Below, one piece after another: positions 22,757 through 30,407 of a stretch of 40,971 nt of DNA (the stretch's first letter is position 1; the number at the start of each line of letters is the position of its first letter). The notes beneath the pieces were generated by a model. That model was not told the DNA's origin and ran no database searches. It saw nothing but the letters and a program-made list of their open reading frames with translations. The stretch is from the NCBI GenBank assembly GCA_900551745.1, contig URXA01000012.1:1-40971 (forward strand), given 5' to 3'. Made by a program: the position numbers and the translations under genes. This DNA comes from an uncultured Phascolarctobacterium sp. Lineage in GTDB: Bacteria; Bacillota; Negativicutes; Acidaminococcales; Acidaminococcaceae.

Positions 22757-24058
22757 ATGCAGCAGGATATGATCGTAATTTTAGATTTGGGCAGCCACGA
22801 AAACACAATGGTGGCTCGCGCCGTAAGGGAACTGGGTGTTTACAGCGAGATAAAACCCCATGATATCACAGCAGCAGAACTGAAAGCTCTGCCTAATGTT
22901 AAAGGTATCATCATCAACGGGGGAGAAAACAATATTATCGACGGTCAGCCGATCGACGTGGAAGCAGCTGTTTATCAGTTTGGCGTGCCGGTAATGTCTG
23001 TCGGCCATACTTTGGCTAAAGTAGAAAATCTGCCTGTCTGGCCGGAACATACAGCTATGCTGGAAGTACTCAAAAAATTTGTTTTTGATGAGTGCCATGC
23101 CACAGCTAACTGGAATATGAAAAATTTCATCAATGATCAGATCGAACTGATCAAAAAACAGGTCGGCGATAAAAAAGTTCTGCTGGCTTTGTCCGGCGGT
23201 GTCGATTCTTCTGTTGTAGCAGCACTTTTGATCAAAGCTATCGGCACGCAGCTGACCTGCGTGCATGTTAACCATGGTCTGATGCGTAAAGATGAGTCTG
23301 AAAGCGTCGTCAGAGTCTTCAGAGACGAACTGAAAGCTAATCTTGTCTATGTTGATGCCAGCGAACGTTTCCTCTCTAAACTGGCCGGAGTAGCTGATCC
23401 GGAAGCAAAAAGGAAAATCATCGGCGCCGAATTTATCCGTGTTTTTGAAGAAGAAGCGCGTAAACTGGACGGTATCGAATTCCTGGGACAGGGCACTATT
23501 TATCCTGACGTAGTAGAATCCGGCACTAAAACAGCCAAGAGCGTTAAAAGCCATCATAATGTCGGCGGACTGCCCGAAGATCTGCAGTTTAAGCTGGTTG
23601 AACCGTTGTATCAGCTGTTTAAAGACGAAGTGCGTGCCTGCGGTATCGAACTGGGCTTACCGCACAGTATGGTTTACCGTCAGCCGTTCCCCGGACCGGG
23701 ACTTGGCGTAAGATGCCTGGGCGCTATAACTAAAGAGCGTCTGGAAGCAGTGCGTGAAGCTGACGCTATTTTGCGTGAAGAATTCGCCAATGCCGGATTA
23801 GATAAAAAAGTATGGCAGTATTTTACCGTTGTACCCGATTTTAAATCCGTCGGTGTACGCGATAACACCAGAACCTTCGAGTATCCGGTGATCATCCGTG
23901 CGATCAATACCGTTGACGCTATGACTGCAACTATCGAAGAACTGGACTGGCCGATCCTGCACAAAATCACCAACAGGATCTTGGCTGAAGTCAAAAACGT
24001 CAACCGCGTCTGCTATGATTTGTCGCCCAAACCGAACGCCACTATCGAGTGGGAATAA
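22757..24058 (+). CDS. guaA: GMP synthase with degenerate glutaminase domain
   Basis: GuaA aminates XMP to GMP. The 433-residue protein keeps the ATP-pyrophosphatase domain (LALSGGVDSS, residues 144-153; KSHHNVGGLP) and the dimerisation domain with PFPGPGLGVR and a KPNATIEWE end. The N-terminal class I glutaminase domain is only about 120 residues instead of about 200. It begins normally (ILDLGSHENTMVARAVRELG) but where E. coli has GVCYGMQ it reads SVGHTLA, so the catalytic Cys is missing, and the segment with the His and Glu of the triad (FHPE) is deleted. It should therefore depend on free ammonia or a separate glutaminase. ATG 22757 is preferred over ATG 22751 because AGGAG is seven bases before it. 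Confidence 0.93.
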   Translation: MQQDMIVILDLGSHENTMVARAVRELGVYSEIKPHDITAAELKALPNVKGIIINGGENNIIDGQPIDVEAAVYQFGVPVMSVGHTLAKVENLPVWPEHTAMLEVLKKFVFDECHATANWNMKNFINDQIELIKKQVGDKKVLLALSGGVDSSVVAALLIKAIGTQLTCVHVNHGLMRKDESESVVRVFRDELKANLVYVDASERFLSKLAGVADPEAKRKIIGAEFIRVFEEEARKLDGIEFLGQGTIYPDVVESGTKTAKSVKSHHNVGGLPEDLQFKLVEPLYQLFKDEVRACGIELGLPHSMVYRQPFPGPGLGVRCLGAITKERLEAVREADAILREEFANAGLDKKVWQYFTVVPDFKSVGVRDNTRTFEYPVIIRAINTVDAMTATIEELDWPILHKITNRILAEVKNVNRVCYDLSPKPNATIEWE

Positions 24059-24151
24059 ATTAAAATAGGCTTTTGAGTCCCGAAAAACCTTGATAATACT
24101 TGAAAAAATAATTTGTATAGCACAAGATAAGCCATTTATATGTGTAGTGAC

Positions 24152-24216
24152 AAAATCCATAAGAAAAGGTCTTATTGAACCAACAGTGTTCAATAAGACC
24201 TTTTCTTATGGATTTT
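24152..24216. repeat. 29-bp perfect inverted repeat downstream of guaA
   Basis: The arms 24152-24180 and 24188-24216 are exact reverse complements around a seven-base loop. This is much longer than the other terminator stems here. It could be a terminator of guaA, the palindromic end of a small mobile element, or a processed RNA hairpin. It marks the left border of the AT-rich accessory stretch. Confidence 0.85.
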
Positions 24217-24221
24217 CTATC

Positions 24222-24250
24222 TTGAATGACGTCTTTGAAGATAGTATAAT
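24222..24250 (+). promoter_or_regulatory. Promoter before the decayed XRE gene
   Basis: TTGAAT (24222-24227) and a perfect TATAAT (24245-24250) have 17-bp spacing. It lies just after the inverted repeat and points into the broken regulator gene. Confidence 0.55.
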
Positions 24251-24299
24251 GAAAACAATGTTAACAATGCCACAACTGAGCAAGAAGGAGGCAGAAAAT

Positions 24300-24487
24300 A
24301 TAGCTGTCTGTTACGACAAACTTTGGAAATTAATGATTGATAAAAGATTAACAAAACACAGCTTTGCGAAAAGACGAAGATTACAACTAACGCAATGGCG
24401 AAACTCGAGAGAAATGAAGATGTGCGAGTGGAGACACTTGTGAAGATTTGCAATGTGCTGAATTGCCATTTTATAATTTGGATATGA
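24300..24487 (+). pseudogene. XRE-family HTH regulator, broken by frameshift and lost start
   Basis: Two frames together read as a small helix-turn-helix repressor: CYDKLWKLMIDKRLTK in the first, then EKTKITTNAMAKLERNEDVR and ETLVKICNVLNCHF in another. Restoring one A near 24351-24360 joins the frames as TKTQLCEK, the usual recognition region of this family, so a one-base deletion is the simplest explanation. A good AAGGAGG site lies at 24285-24291, but the codon at the expected start position (24300) is ATA rather than ATG. The last residues also diverge from the family's DDIMEF-like end. It looks like a recently inactivated regulator. Confidence 0.7.
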
Positions 24488-24591
24488 TAATTTCTCTTGG
24501 ATATAGAATTAAATCATCCGTAGCTACAAAATTTAGAAAAGAGGCTACATAGCGATTTAAAAAGTATAAGATTAAGGGCTTTACCAATGTA
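24484..24591 (+). pseudogene. RhuM-family fragment with internal stop
   Basis: From ATG 24484 the frame reads MIISLGYRIKSSVATKFRKE, then AT, a TAG stop at 24550-24552, and RFKKYKIKGFTNV. RhuM-type proteins, common in mobile and defence regions, contain a GYRVKS...FR.WAT..L..Y..KG core of the same shape. The stop falls where a Gln codon is usual, so CAG to TAG is likely. Only this short core survives; the flanking parts of the gene are absent. The assignment rests on the short motif. Confidence 0.5.
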
Positions 24592-24647
24592 ATAGCACAT
24601 GGGTTGCTCTATTGCATACAAAGACAAAGGAAAAGAGGACGTGGAGT

Positions 24648-26387
24648 ATGTCAAAACTCAATATAGACCAACAGACAATAAGACAGTTGTTTTCTGATAA
24701 GAAAGCCGATTTTTTGATTCCGGATTATCAAAGACCGTATGCATGGGGCGAGAATGAGTGTCAGACATTATGGGATGACATCTTTACATTTGCTTTTCCA
24801 GATAACGACTATTCAAAGTTTGACAGCGATAGTGACGAATATTTCTTGGGGCCTATCGTAACTTTCAAAAATGAGAATGCAAAGCTTGAAGTAATTGATG
24901 GACAGCAGAGGCTTACCACATTAATGTTGTTGATCCGTGCGTTTTACTCTAAGTTTGAGAATATGAAAGATGAAAATTCAAGAAGTACAAGAGAAATCAT
25001 CGAGAAATGTATTTGGAAGACTGATGAATTTGGTAAGCCTAATATGAATCGTTTAAAAATTGATTCTGAGGTATCTACTGACGATGATAAAGATGAGTTT
25101 ATAAATATTTTAAAAAGTGGAAGAGTTGATTCTTCAATGAAGAGTAGATATGCAGATACATATCGTTTCTTCGAGATAAAAATTCATGATTTCTTGAGTG
25201 ATTATCCTTCCTATTTTGCCTATTTGCCAACGAGAATTTTGAACAACTGTATTTTGTTACCGATCGAAGCAGAATCACAGGATACTGCACTGCGTATCTT
25301 TTCAACATTGAATGATAGAGGAAAGCCGTTGGCTGATACTGACATTTTCAAAGCACAGTTATATAAGTATTACTCCACAAAGGGAGAAAAAGATAATTTC
25401 ATTTCCAGATGGAAAGCATTGGAACTGATATGTGATTCTATTTTTAGTACGACTACTGGTTCTCCTATGGATGAATTATTTACAAGGTATATGTATTTCC
25501 TTCGTGCTAAGAACGGTATAAGATCGACGACTACTGAAGCCTTAAGAAAATTCTATGAGCGAAATAACTATTTGATTTTGAAGAGTGATGTCGCACTGTC
25601 GGATTTGGAGTCACTTGCAGCATTCTGGGATTCCATTGTAAAACAGTCTACTGCGTTCTCAGAAAGAAACTTAAAGTTATTATTTGTGCTGAATTATGCA
25701 CCTAACGGTATGTGGACATATTTCTTGTCAGTATATTTTATGACAAATAGGGATGCTGATGGTAATCTGGAAGAAACAAAACTTTATGATTTCTTAAATA
25801 AAATGATTGCCTTTATATGGGCGTATGCAATTATCAGACCAGGCGTAAATGCTCTGAGAACACCAGTGTATCCGGAAATGATAAATATTGTAAATGGTAA
25901 AGATATTGCATTTACAGATTATCTGTTGGATGAGAAGGAAGTAACCGCAGCGATCGAAAACTACGTGTTTACGAATGGTCGACCTATCACTCGTTCGATG
26001 CTTGCGTGGTGGATGTACCAGGATGAAGACCAAGTATTGATAGACGGTGCGCAGAAACTTGAAATAGAGCATATATTTGCTCGCAAACGTCAAGAGAACG
26101 AGAAGACGCTTAAGGATAAAAATAACCTCGAAAAGCTTGGGAATAAAGTGCTTCTGGAAGAAGGAATTAACATTCGTGCTTCTGATTACCGTTTTTCGGA
26201 CAAGATTAAATATTACAAAGGATTCACTACAGATAGCGGCAAAAAGAAGGATGCCACAAAGGATAATGAGCTTCTTATTATGGCAAATACGATGACGGAT
26301 TATACAGAGCAGGATATTGTGGATAGAACAGCGAATATCTATCAGAGTTTTATTATGTTTGTAAAAAAGAATAACCTGTTTAAGTGA
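24648..26387 (+). CDS. DUF262 and DUF1524 (HNH) domain protein, GmrSD-like
   Basis: This 579-residue protein has an N-terminal DUF262 (ParB-like) domain with IPDYQRPYAWGENEC (about residues 23-37) and the DGQQRLTTLML motif at 84-94, and a C-terminal DUF1524 HNH-type nuclease with EIEHIFARK (His475) followed by NLEKLGNKVLL. The same pair of domains forms the type IV restriction enzyme GmrSD and related phage defence proteins. A role in cutting modified DNA is inferred. ATG 24648 is preferred to a Met at 24612 because GTGGAG lies just before it and the conserved start follows. It is AT-rich and follows two decayed genes. Confidence 0.88.
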   Translation: MSKLNIDQQTIRQLFSDKKADFLIPDYQRPYAWGENECQTLWDDIFTFAFPDNDYSKFDSDSDEYFLGPIVTFKNENAKLEVIDGQQRLTTLMLLIRAFYSKFENMKDENSRSTREIIEKCIWKTDEFGKPNMNRLKIDSEVSTDDDKDEFINILKSGRVDSSMKSRYADTYRFFEIKIHDFLSDYPSYFAYLPTRILNNCILLPIEAESQDTALRIFSTLNDRGKPLADTDIFKAQLYKYYSTKGEKDNFISRWKALELICDSIFSTTTGSPMDELFTRYMYFLRAKNGIRSTTTEALRKFYERNNYLILKSDVALSDLESLAAFWDSIVKQSTAFSERNLKLLFVLNYAPNGMWTYFLSVYFMTNRDADGNLEETKLYDFLNKMIAFIWAYAIIRPGVNALRTPVYPEMINIVNGKDIAFTDYLLDEKEVTAAIENYVFTNGRPITRSMLAWWMYQDEDQVLIDGAQKLEIEHIFARKRQENEKTLKDKNNLEKLGNKVLLEEGINIRASDYRFSDKIKYYKGFTTDSGKKKDATKDNELLIMANTMTDYTEQDIVDRTANIYQSFIMFVKKNNLFK

Positions 26388-26553
26388 TGTAGCAGGGAAA
26401 GAAAATGTTTATATTTTGATTACTAATAGGAAGACTATTGAAAGGATTGCATTAGCCCATTGATTTAGGGGCTTTCTAAGGATATTCGAAGTACTTATTT
26501 ATTTTAATTTTACTGCTGTTGTAAGGTATCAAGAATAGTAAAGAAGGTGTTTT

Positions 26554-27327
26554 ATGGAAAATTTGCAAAGAATAGCGCTTTTAATTGATGCAGATAATAC
26601 TCAATTGGCAAAGTTAGAGGATGTTATACAGGAAATATCTACACATGGCCGTATCGTTGTAAAAAGAGCGTATGGTAATTGGAGAAAAGATACATTAAAA
26701 AACTGGGAAAATGAGCTGAAACGTTTAGCGATAAAAGCGGAGCAGCAGTTTGACTATGTTTCAGGTAAAAATACGACTGATATGGCGTTGGTAATTGATA
26801 CAATGAATTTGCTGCATAAAGGAATTTATGATGCATTTGTTATCGTTGCCAGCGACAGTGATTATACTCCCTTGGCAATAAATTTGCATGAATCCGGAGT
26901 ATATGTGATGGGTGTTGGTGAAAAGAAGACACCGGAAGCTTTTAGAAACAGTTGTGATGAATTTATTTTTCTGGAGAACCTTGGCGAAAATATAAAAGCA
27001 GCGAAGTCTAAAACTGAAAGCAGTGAAAAAGTAATAGAAATAGAAGAGGAATGTGTGGAAACTGCTACAGCCGATGCTACGAAAGAAGATATAAGTGTAA
27101 TACATAATTTATTAAAAATAGCATCTGACAAGTACCAGGATGATGAAGGCTATGTAAATGTTAGTTCAGCCGGGCAGTTTATAAAAAGAGTGAAACCGGA
27201 TTTTGATGTGCGAACTTTCGGGTTTATTAAATTGCCGAAGCTAATAGAAGCATTCCCCAGAAAGTATGAAATAAAAAAGTATCCTGGAAAAGGTAAAGTT
27301 ACCATCATTGCCTATAGATGCAAGTAG
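26554..27327 (+). CDS. NYN domain (DUF88/LabA-like) protein with OST-HTH domain
   Basis: The N-terminal half of this 257-residue protein is a NYN/PIN-like nuclease domain: ALLIDADNTQ (residues 8-17) with two Asp, DMALVIDTMNLL near 77-88 and IVASDSDYTPLA near 98-109 supply the acidic residues for metal binding. The C-terminal part, from about residue 185, resembles an OST-HTH/LOTUS RNA-binding domain (YVNVSSAGQFIKRVKPDFD). Such proteins are predicted ribonucleases; the target is unknown. It follows the DUF262 gene by 166 bases in the same direction. A defence role is suggested by position only. Confidence 0.87.
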   Translation: MENLQRIALLIDADNTQLAKLEDVIQEISTHGRIVVKRAYGNWRKDTLKNWENELKRLAIKAEQQFDYVSGKNTTDMALVIDTMNLLHKGIYDAFVIVASDSDYTPLAINLHESGVYVMGVGEKKTPEAFRNSCDEFIFLENLGENIKAAKSKTESSEKVIEIEEECVETATADATKEDISVIHNLLKIASDKYQDDEGYVNVSSAGQFIKRVKPDFDVRTFGFIKLPKLIEAFPRKYEIKKYPGKGKVTIIAYRCK

Positions 27328-27375
27328 CACTAAAAGTTTAAGGTTGTTCAATTAAGTGTTCTGTTGTATATTTTA

Positions 27376-27419
27376 GTAAAATCAAGAAACCGATATATTT
27401 ATTTGTTTTTTGATTTTAC
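27376..27419. repeat. 15-bp stem-loop after the NYN gene
   Basis: 27376-27390 pairs with 27405-27419, ten bases perfectly and the rest with a G-T pair, around a 14-base loop. It is not followed by T, so it is not a standard terminator; the true terminator lies 45 bases further on. Confidence 0.6.
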
Positions 27420-27463
27420 AAAGCCGGTAGACGTACAATAGTTTGTAATAGTCCAAAAATTGA

Positions 27464-27497
27464 CCCCCTGACAGAAATATACTGTCAGGGGGTTTTT
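27464..27497. terminator. Terminator between the NYN and merR genes
   Basis: CCCCCTGACAG (27464-27474) pairs perfectly with CTGTCAGGGGG (27482-27492), followed by five T on the plus strand. The stop codon of the convergent merR gene (27485-27487) lies inside the right arm. The CCCTGACAG core is shared with the hairpin at 39175-39213. Confidence 0.85.
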
Positions 27498-28330
27498 GCG
27501 TCTGCTTCTATACAAAACGATAAAGTATTTACGTAATTGTCTTTGAAATCCGTAAGCCAGAAATTCTTTTTGGAGGTTATAAATATATCACTTTGGATCG
27601 TTAGATGATTGGCGTTTAAATAATTAAATATTTTTTCATGGATATTACTGGAATTAGGTTGATAGAGGCCTTTAAAAGAATAAAAAAGATAATTACCTGC
27701 CGGTGTCTTTAAAATTTTTTTCTCTAAAGGATTGATGTTTGCAGGGATGTAATAATAACGATTTTGTTTATAATTCCCAGAAGCATAGTCTTCTTTTTTT
27801 ATAAACCAGTTATGGAAGAAATATTTAAAATGAGGGGACTTATAAACAACAAGATTATTTTTTCCTAAAATTTTGATTCTATTTTTTATACTGAATTTTT
27901 TACAAACTAAATCACTGACAATATAAGATTGTTCAGGTAAGTATTTATAGTAAATAGAATCTAATTTAATGCTGTTTAAAGCTAAAATGTTGCTTTGCAT
28001 CTTTTGCATATCTGCAATCATAATCATTGCTTTTTCGATGTTTTTTTTGTAATCATTGACCTTTGTTTCCAGAAGGTTATATAATTTATTCTCACTTTTA
28101 TTATTAAGATATTCTTTTATTTGTTCTAAGGATAGTCCTATCTTTCTCAGATTTAATATGATTTCTAACTTTGTATACTCTTTAAAATGATAGTATCTAT
28201 AACCATTATAATCAATAAAATTGGGTTTTAATAAATTATGCTTATCATAATACAGAACGGCTTGTCTTGAAATATTGCATAACTCAGAAAGCTCACTTAC
28301 TGATAAAAATTTTTTGTTTAAATTCGCCAA
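27485..28330 (-). CDS. MerR family regulator with GyrI-like effector domain
   Basis: This roughly 281-residue regulator has an N-terminal MerR DNA-binding domain (LSVSELSELCNISRQAVLYY then DKHNLLKP, NGYRYYHFKEY, IGLSLEQIKEYL), a long dimerisation helix, and a C-terminal domain similar to the GyrI/BmrR effector-binding fold (TPAGNYLFYSFKGLY). MerR proteins twist promoters with overlong spacers to activate them. An ATG at 28345 overlaps the only ribosome binding site (AAGGTGA), whereas a TTG at 28330 is five bases after it, so TTG is preferred. It is divergent from the TonB receptor gene, and the intervening region holds a 19-bp-spacer promoter. Confidence 0.88.
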   Translation of the reverse strand: MANLNKKFLSVSELSELCNISRQAVLYYDKHNLLKPNFIDYNGYRYYHFKEYTKLEIILNLRKIGLSLEQIKEYLNNKSENKLYNLLETKVNDYKKNIEKAMIMIADMQKMQSNILALNSIKLDSIYYKYLPEQSYIVSDLVCKKFSIKNRIKILGKNNLVVYKSPHFKYFFHNWFIKKEDYASGNYKQNRYYYIPANINPLEKKILKTPAGNYLFYSFKGLYQPNSSNIHEKIFNYLNANHLTIQSDIFITSKKNFWLTDFKDNYVNTLSFCIEADAKTP

Positions 28331-28360
28331 AAAAATCACCTTCATAATGATAAAAAAGTA

Positions 28361-28391
28361 TTGAAGTCTATACCACTATATAGTATATAAT
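28361..28391 (+). promoter_or_regulatory. MerR-type promoter of the TonB receptor operon
   Basis: TTGAAG (28361-28366) and TATAAT (28386-28391) are separated by 19 bp, the unusual spacing typical of MerR-activated promoters. The spacer carries a centred dyad, CTATA (28368-28372) and TATAG (28379-28383). It drives the operon away from the divergent merR gene, so direct control by that regulator is very likely. Confidence 0.75.
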
Positions 28392-28451
28392 ACCATATTA
28401 GAATTAGGATTAAAACAAATATTCTAATATTTAACATGAGGTGGTGTTAAG

Positions 28452-30341
28452 ATGAACTGTGTAAAAAAGGAAAAGTCTGTTTATGGTTTAATTTTTTGTA
28501 TGTTGCTTCTAGCTCCAGGAATGGCAGCTAATGCCGAAACAAATGAATTTTATTTAGATGAAATGGTAGTGACAGCTAATAGGACCGAGGTCAGCTTACT
28601 GGACGCTAATGCAAATATCAGTGTAGTGACCAGAGAAGAACTTGAAAATAAACATTTTCAAGATTTAGGAGAAGCTATTAAAGGTGTAACCGGTGTAAAT
28701 GTGCAGAATATGGGCAGCTCAGGAGAGGCTTATGCTGATAATGCTTTATATATAAATGGTTCTAAAAATATAGTTTTTTTAATTGATGGAGTAAGAGTTA
28801 ATTTCAATGGCAGCGATTCGGAAAAATTTTCTTCTGCTGATTTCATTAATATGGATACGGTTGAGCGTATAGAAATACTGAAGGGCTCTGCGTCTACTTT
28901 GTATGGTTCTGATGCTCAAGGTGGTGTTATTAATATTGTTACCAGAAAAGGTAGTGAGAAAATTATCAATAAATTAACTGCTAGCAAAGGAAGTTTTTCT
29001 AATGAAAATTATATTTTTAGTTCATCTGGCAGTAAAAATGGTTATAATTGGTTGATCAGTGCTAAGAAAAAAAGAGCGGGTAATTTTAAGGATGGAGATG
29101 GAAGAAGGGTTCCTGAAAATATTAATGCTGAGAATTTAAGCTTCAAATTCGGCAAAAATTTTGATGAAAAGAATAATCTGACTTTTCTATATAGTCAGTA
29201 TAAATCTGATTATATGAAAATAAAACCTAAAAAGAATACTGACTATTCTAAAACTGCGCGACAGTATGGTGAAAAAAATAACAATAATTTTCTAATGACA
29301 TTTGAACATAAATTTAATGAAAATACTAAGAACTCGCTATCATTTACAAGGAATAGAAAAAACATTAAAGACAATAATTATTTTTATGATCAGACTAATA
29401 TTGGTATCAGTGATCAGTTTACACATCGGGCCGGTAAACATCATACCATTATTAGTGGTTTTGAATATACAAAAGATGCTATAGATAAGCTTCAATCTGT
29501 AAGTAATAAAGATTTTAATAATAAAGCACTGTATCTGCAAGATATATGGGATTTTTCAGACCAGTTTAATTTAACTGCAGGTATCAGAGAGGACTGGCAT
29601 TCAGTATATGGGAGCCAGAATAGTAAGAGCGTTACCTTTGGTTATACTCCACAGAAATCTACTAATTACTATATCAGTTACAAAGAATTTTTTATTGCTC
29701 CGACGGTAGCTCAGTTATACAGTGCTAATTCCGGTAATCCTAATTTAAAGGCCGAAACTGGTAATACTATTGAACTTGGTATGAAACACTATTTTGATAA
29801 AGATTTTTTGGTGGATTTCAATATTTACAAAAGACGTTCTAAGGATGCTATTGGTTTGGTGAAAAAAGCAGATGGCAGTGGTGACAGTATGTATACTAAC
29901 TATGATGATGAAAAAGTCAAGGGGTTTAGTATTAATTTATCTAAGCTATTTGATAGTGGTTTACATGCCAATGCTGGTTATACCTACATATATATAGATC
30001 CACAGAGCGCAGATAAAAATCCTAATAAAAACGGTTATCTGCCGCGTGGAGTTTGGAATATTAATCTTGGTTATGATAAAGATAGGTTTGCAGTAGATGT
30101 TGATGGTAGGGGTGTCATCAACAGAGATGGAAGAAAAGCTTCTAAAATAAAGAATTCAACTACATTCTGGGTCTGGAATTTGAATACTAATTATAAAATA
30201 AACAATAACTTGAAGATTTTTGCCCAGATAGCTAATATTTTTGATACTTCCTATACCGAACGCGTATATGATCTTGATCCAGGGGTATGGTATGCATCTC
30301 CCGGCAGAAGTTATTTGATGGGGGTAGAATATTTATTTTAA
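28452..30341 (+). CDS. TonB-dependent outer membrane receptor
   Basis: This 629-residue receptor has a signal peptide (hydrophobic GLIFCMLLLAPGMAANA, cleavage near residue 28), a TonB-box-like DEMVVTANRTE just after it, and a plug domain with LGEAIKGVTGVNVQN, VFLIDGVRVN and the LKGSASTLYGSDAQGGVINIVT signature. The rest is a 22-strand-type barrel ending in SYLMGVEYLF with a terminal Phe. Length and layout resemble BtuB and siderophore/haem receptors; the ligand is not identifiable. It requires an outer membrane, which confirms a diderm host. It leads the operon with two nitrogenase-like proteins and a binding lipoprotein. Confidence 0.93.
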   Translation: MNCVKKEKSVYGLIFCMLLLAPGMAANAETNEFYLDEMVVTANRTEVSLLDANANISVVTREELENKHFQDLGEAIKGVTGVNVQNMGSSGEAYADNALYINGSKNIVFLIDGVRVNFNGSDSEKFSSADFINMDTVERIEILKGSASTLYGSDAQGGVINIVTRKGSEKIINKLTASKGSFSNENYIFSSSGSKNGYNWLISAKKKRAGNFKDGDGRRVPENINAENLSFKFGKNFDEKNNLTFLYSQYKSDYMKIKPKKNTDYSKTARQYGEKNNNNFLMTFEHKFNENTKNSLSFTRNRKNIKDNNYFYDQTNIGISDQFTHRAGKHHTIISGFEYTKDAIDKLQSVSNKDFNNKALYLQDIWDFSDQFNLTAGIREDWHSVYGSQNSKSVTFGYTPQKSTNYYISYKEFFIAPTVAQLYSANSGNPNLKAETGNTIELGMKHYFDKDFLVDFNIYKRRSKDAIGLVKKADGSGDSMYTNYDDEKVKGFSINLSKLFDSGLHANAGYTYIYIDPQSADKNPNKNGYLPRGVWNINLGYDKDRFAVDVDGRGVINRDGRKASKIKNSTTFWVWNLNTNYKINNNLKIFAQIANIFDTSYTERVYDLDPGVWYASPGRSYLMGVEYLF

Positions 30342-30407
30342 TTTTTAGCATTGGCGGCTTTAAGTTGTCATTGCTGTTTGTTAAGATAAAAATATGGAGC
30401 TGGTAGC

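Noticed and set aside
24090..24443. 117-codon plus-strand open frame after guaA
   Set aside because: It crosses the 29-bp inverted repeat and only its end is meaningful, as the first part of the frameshifted XRE gene.
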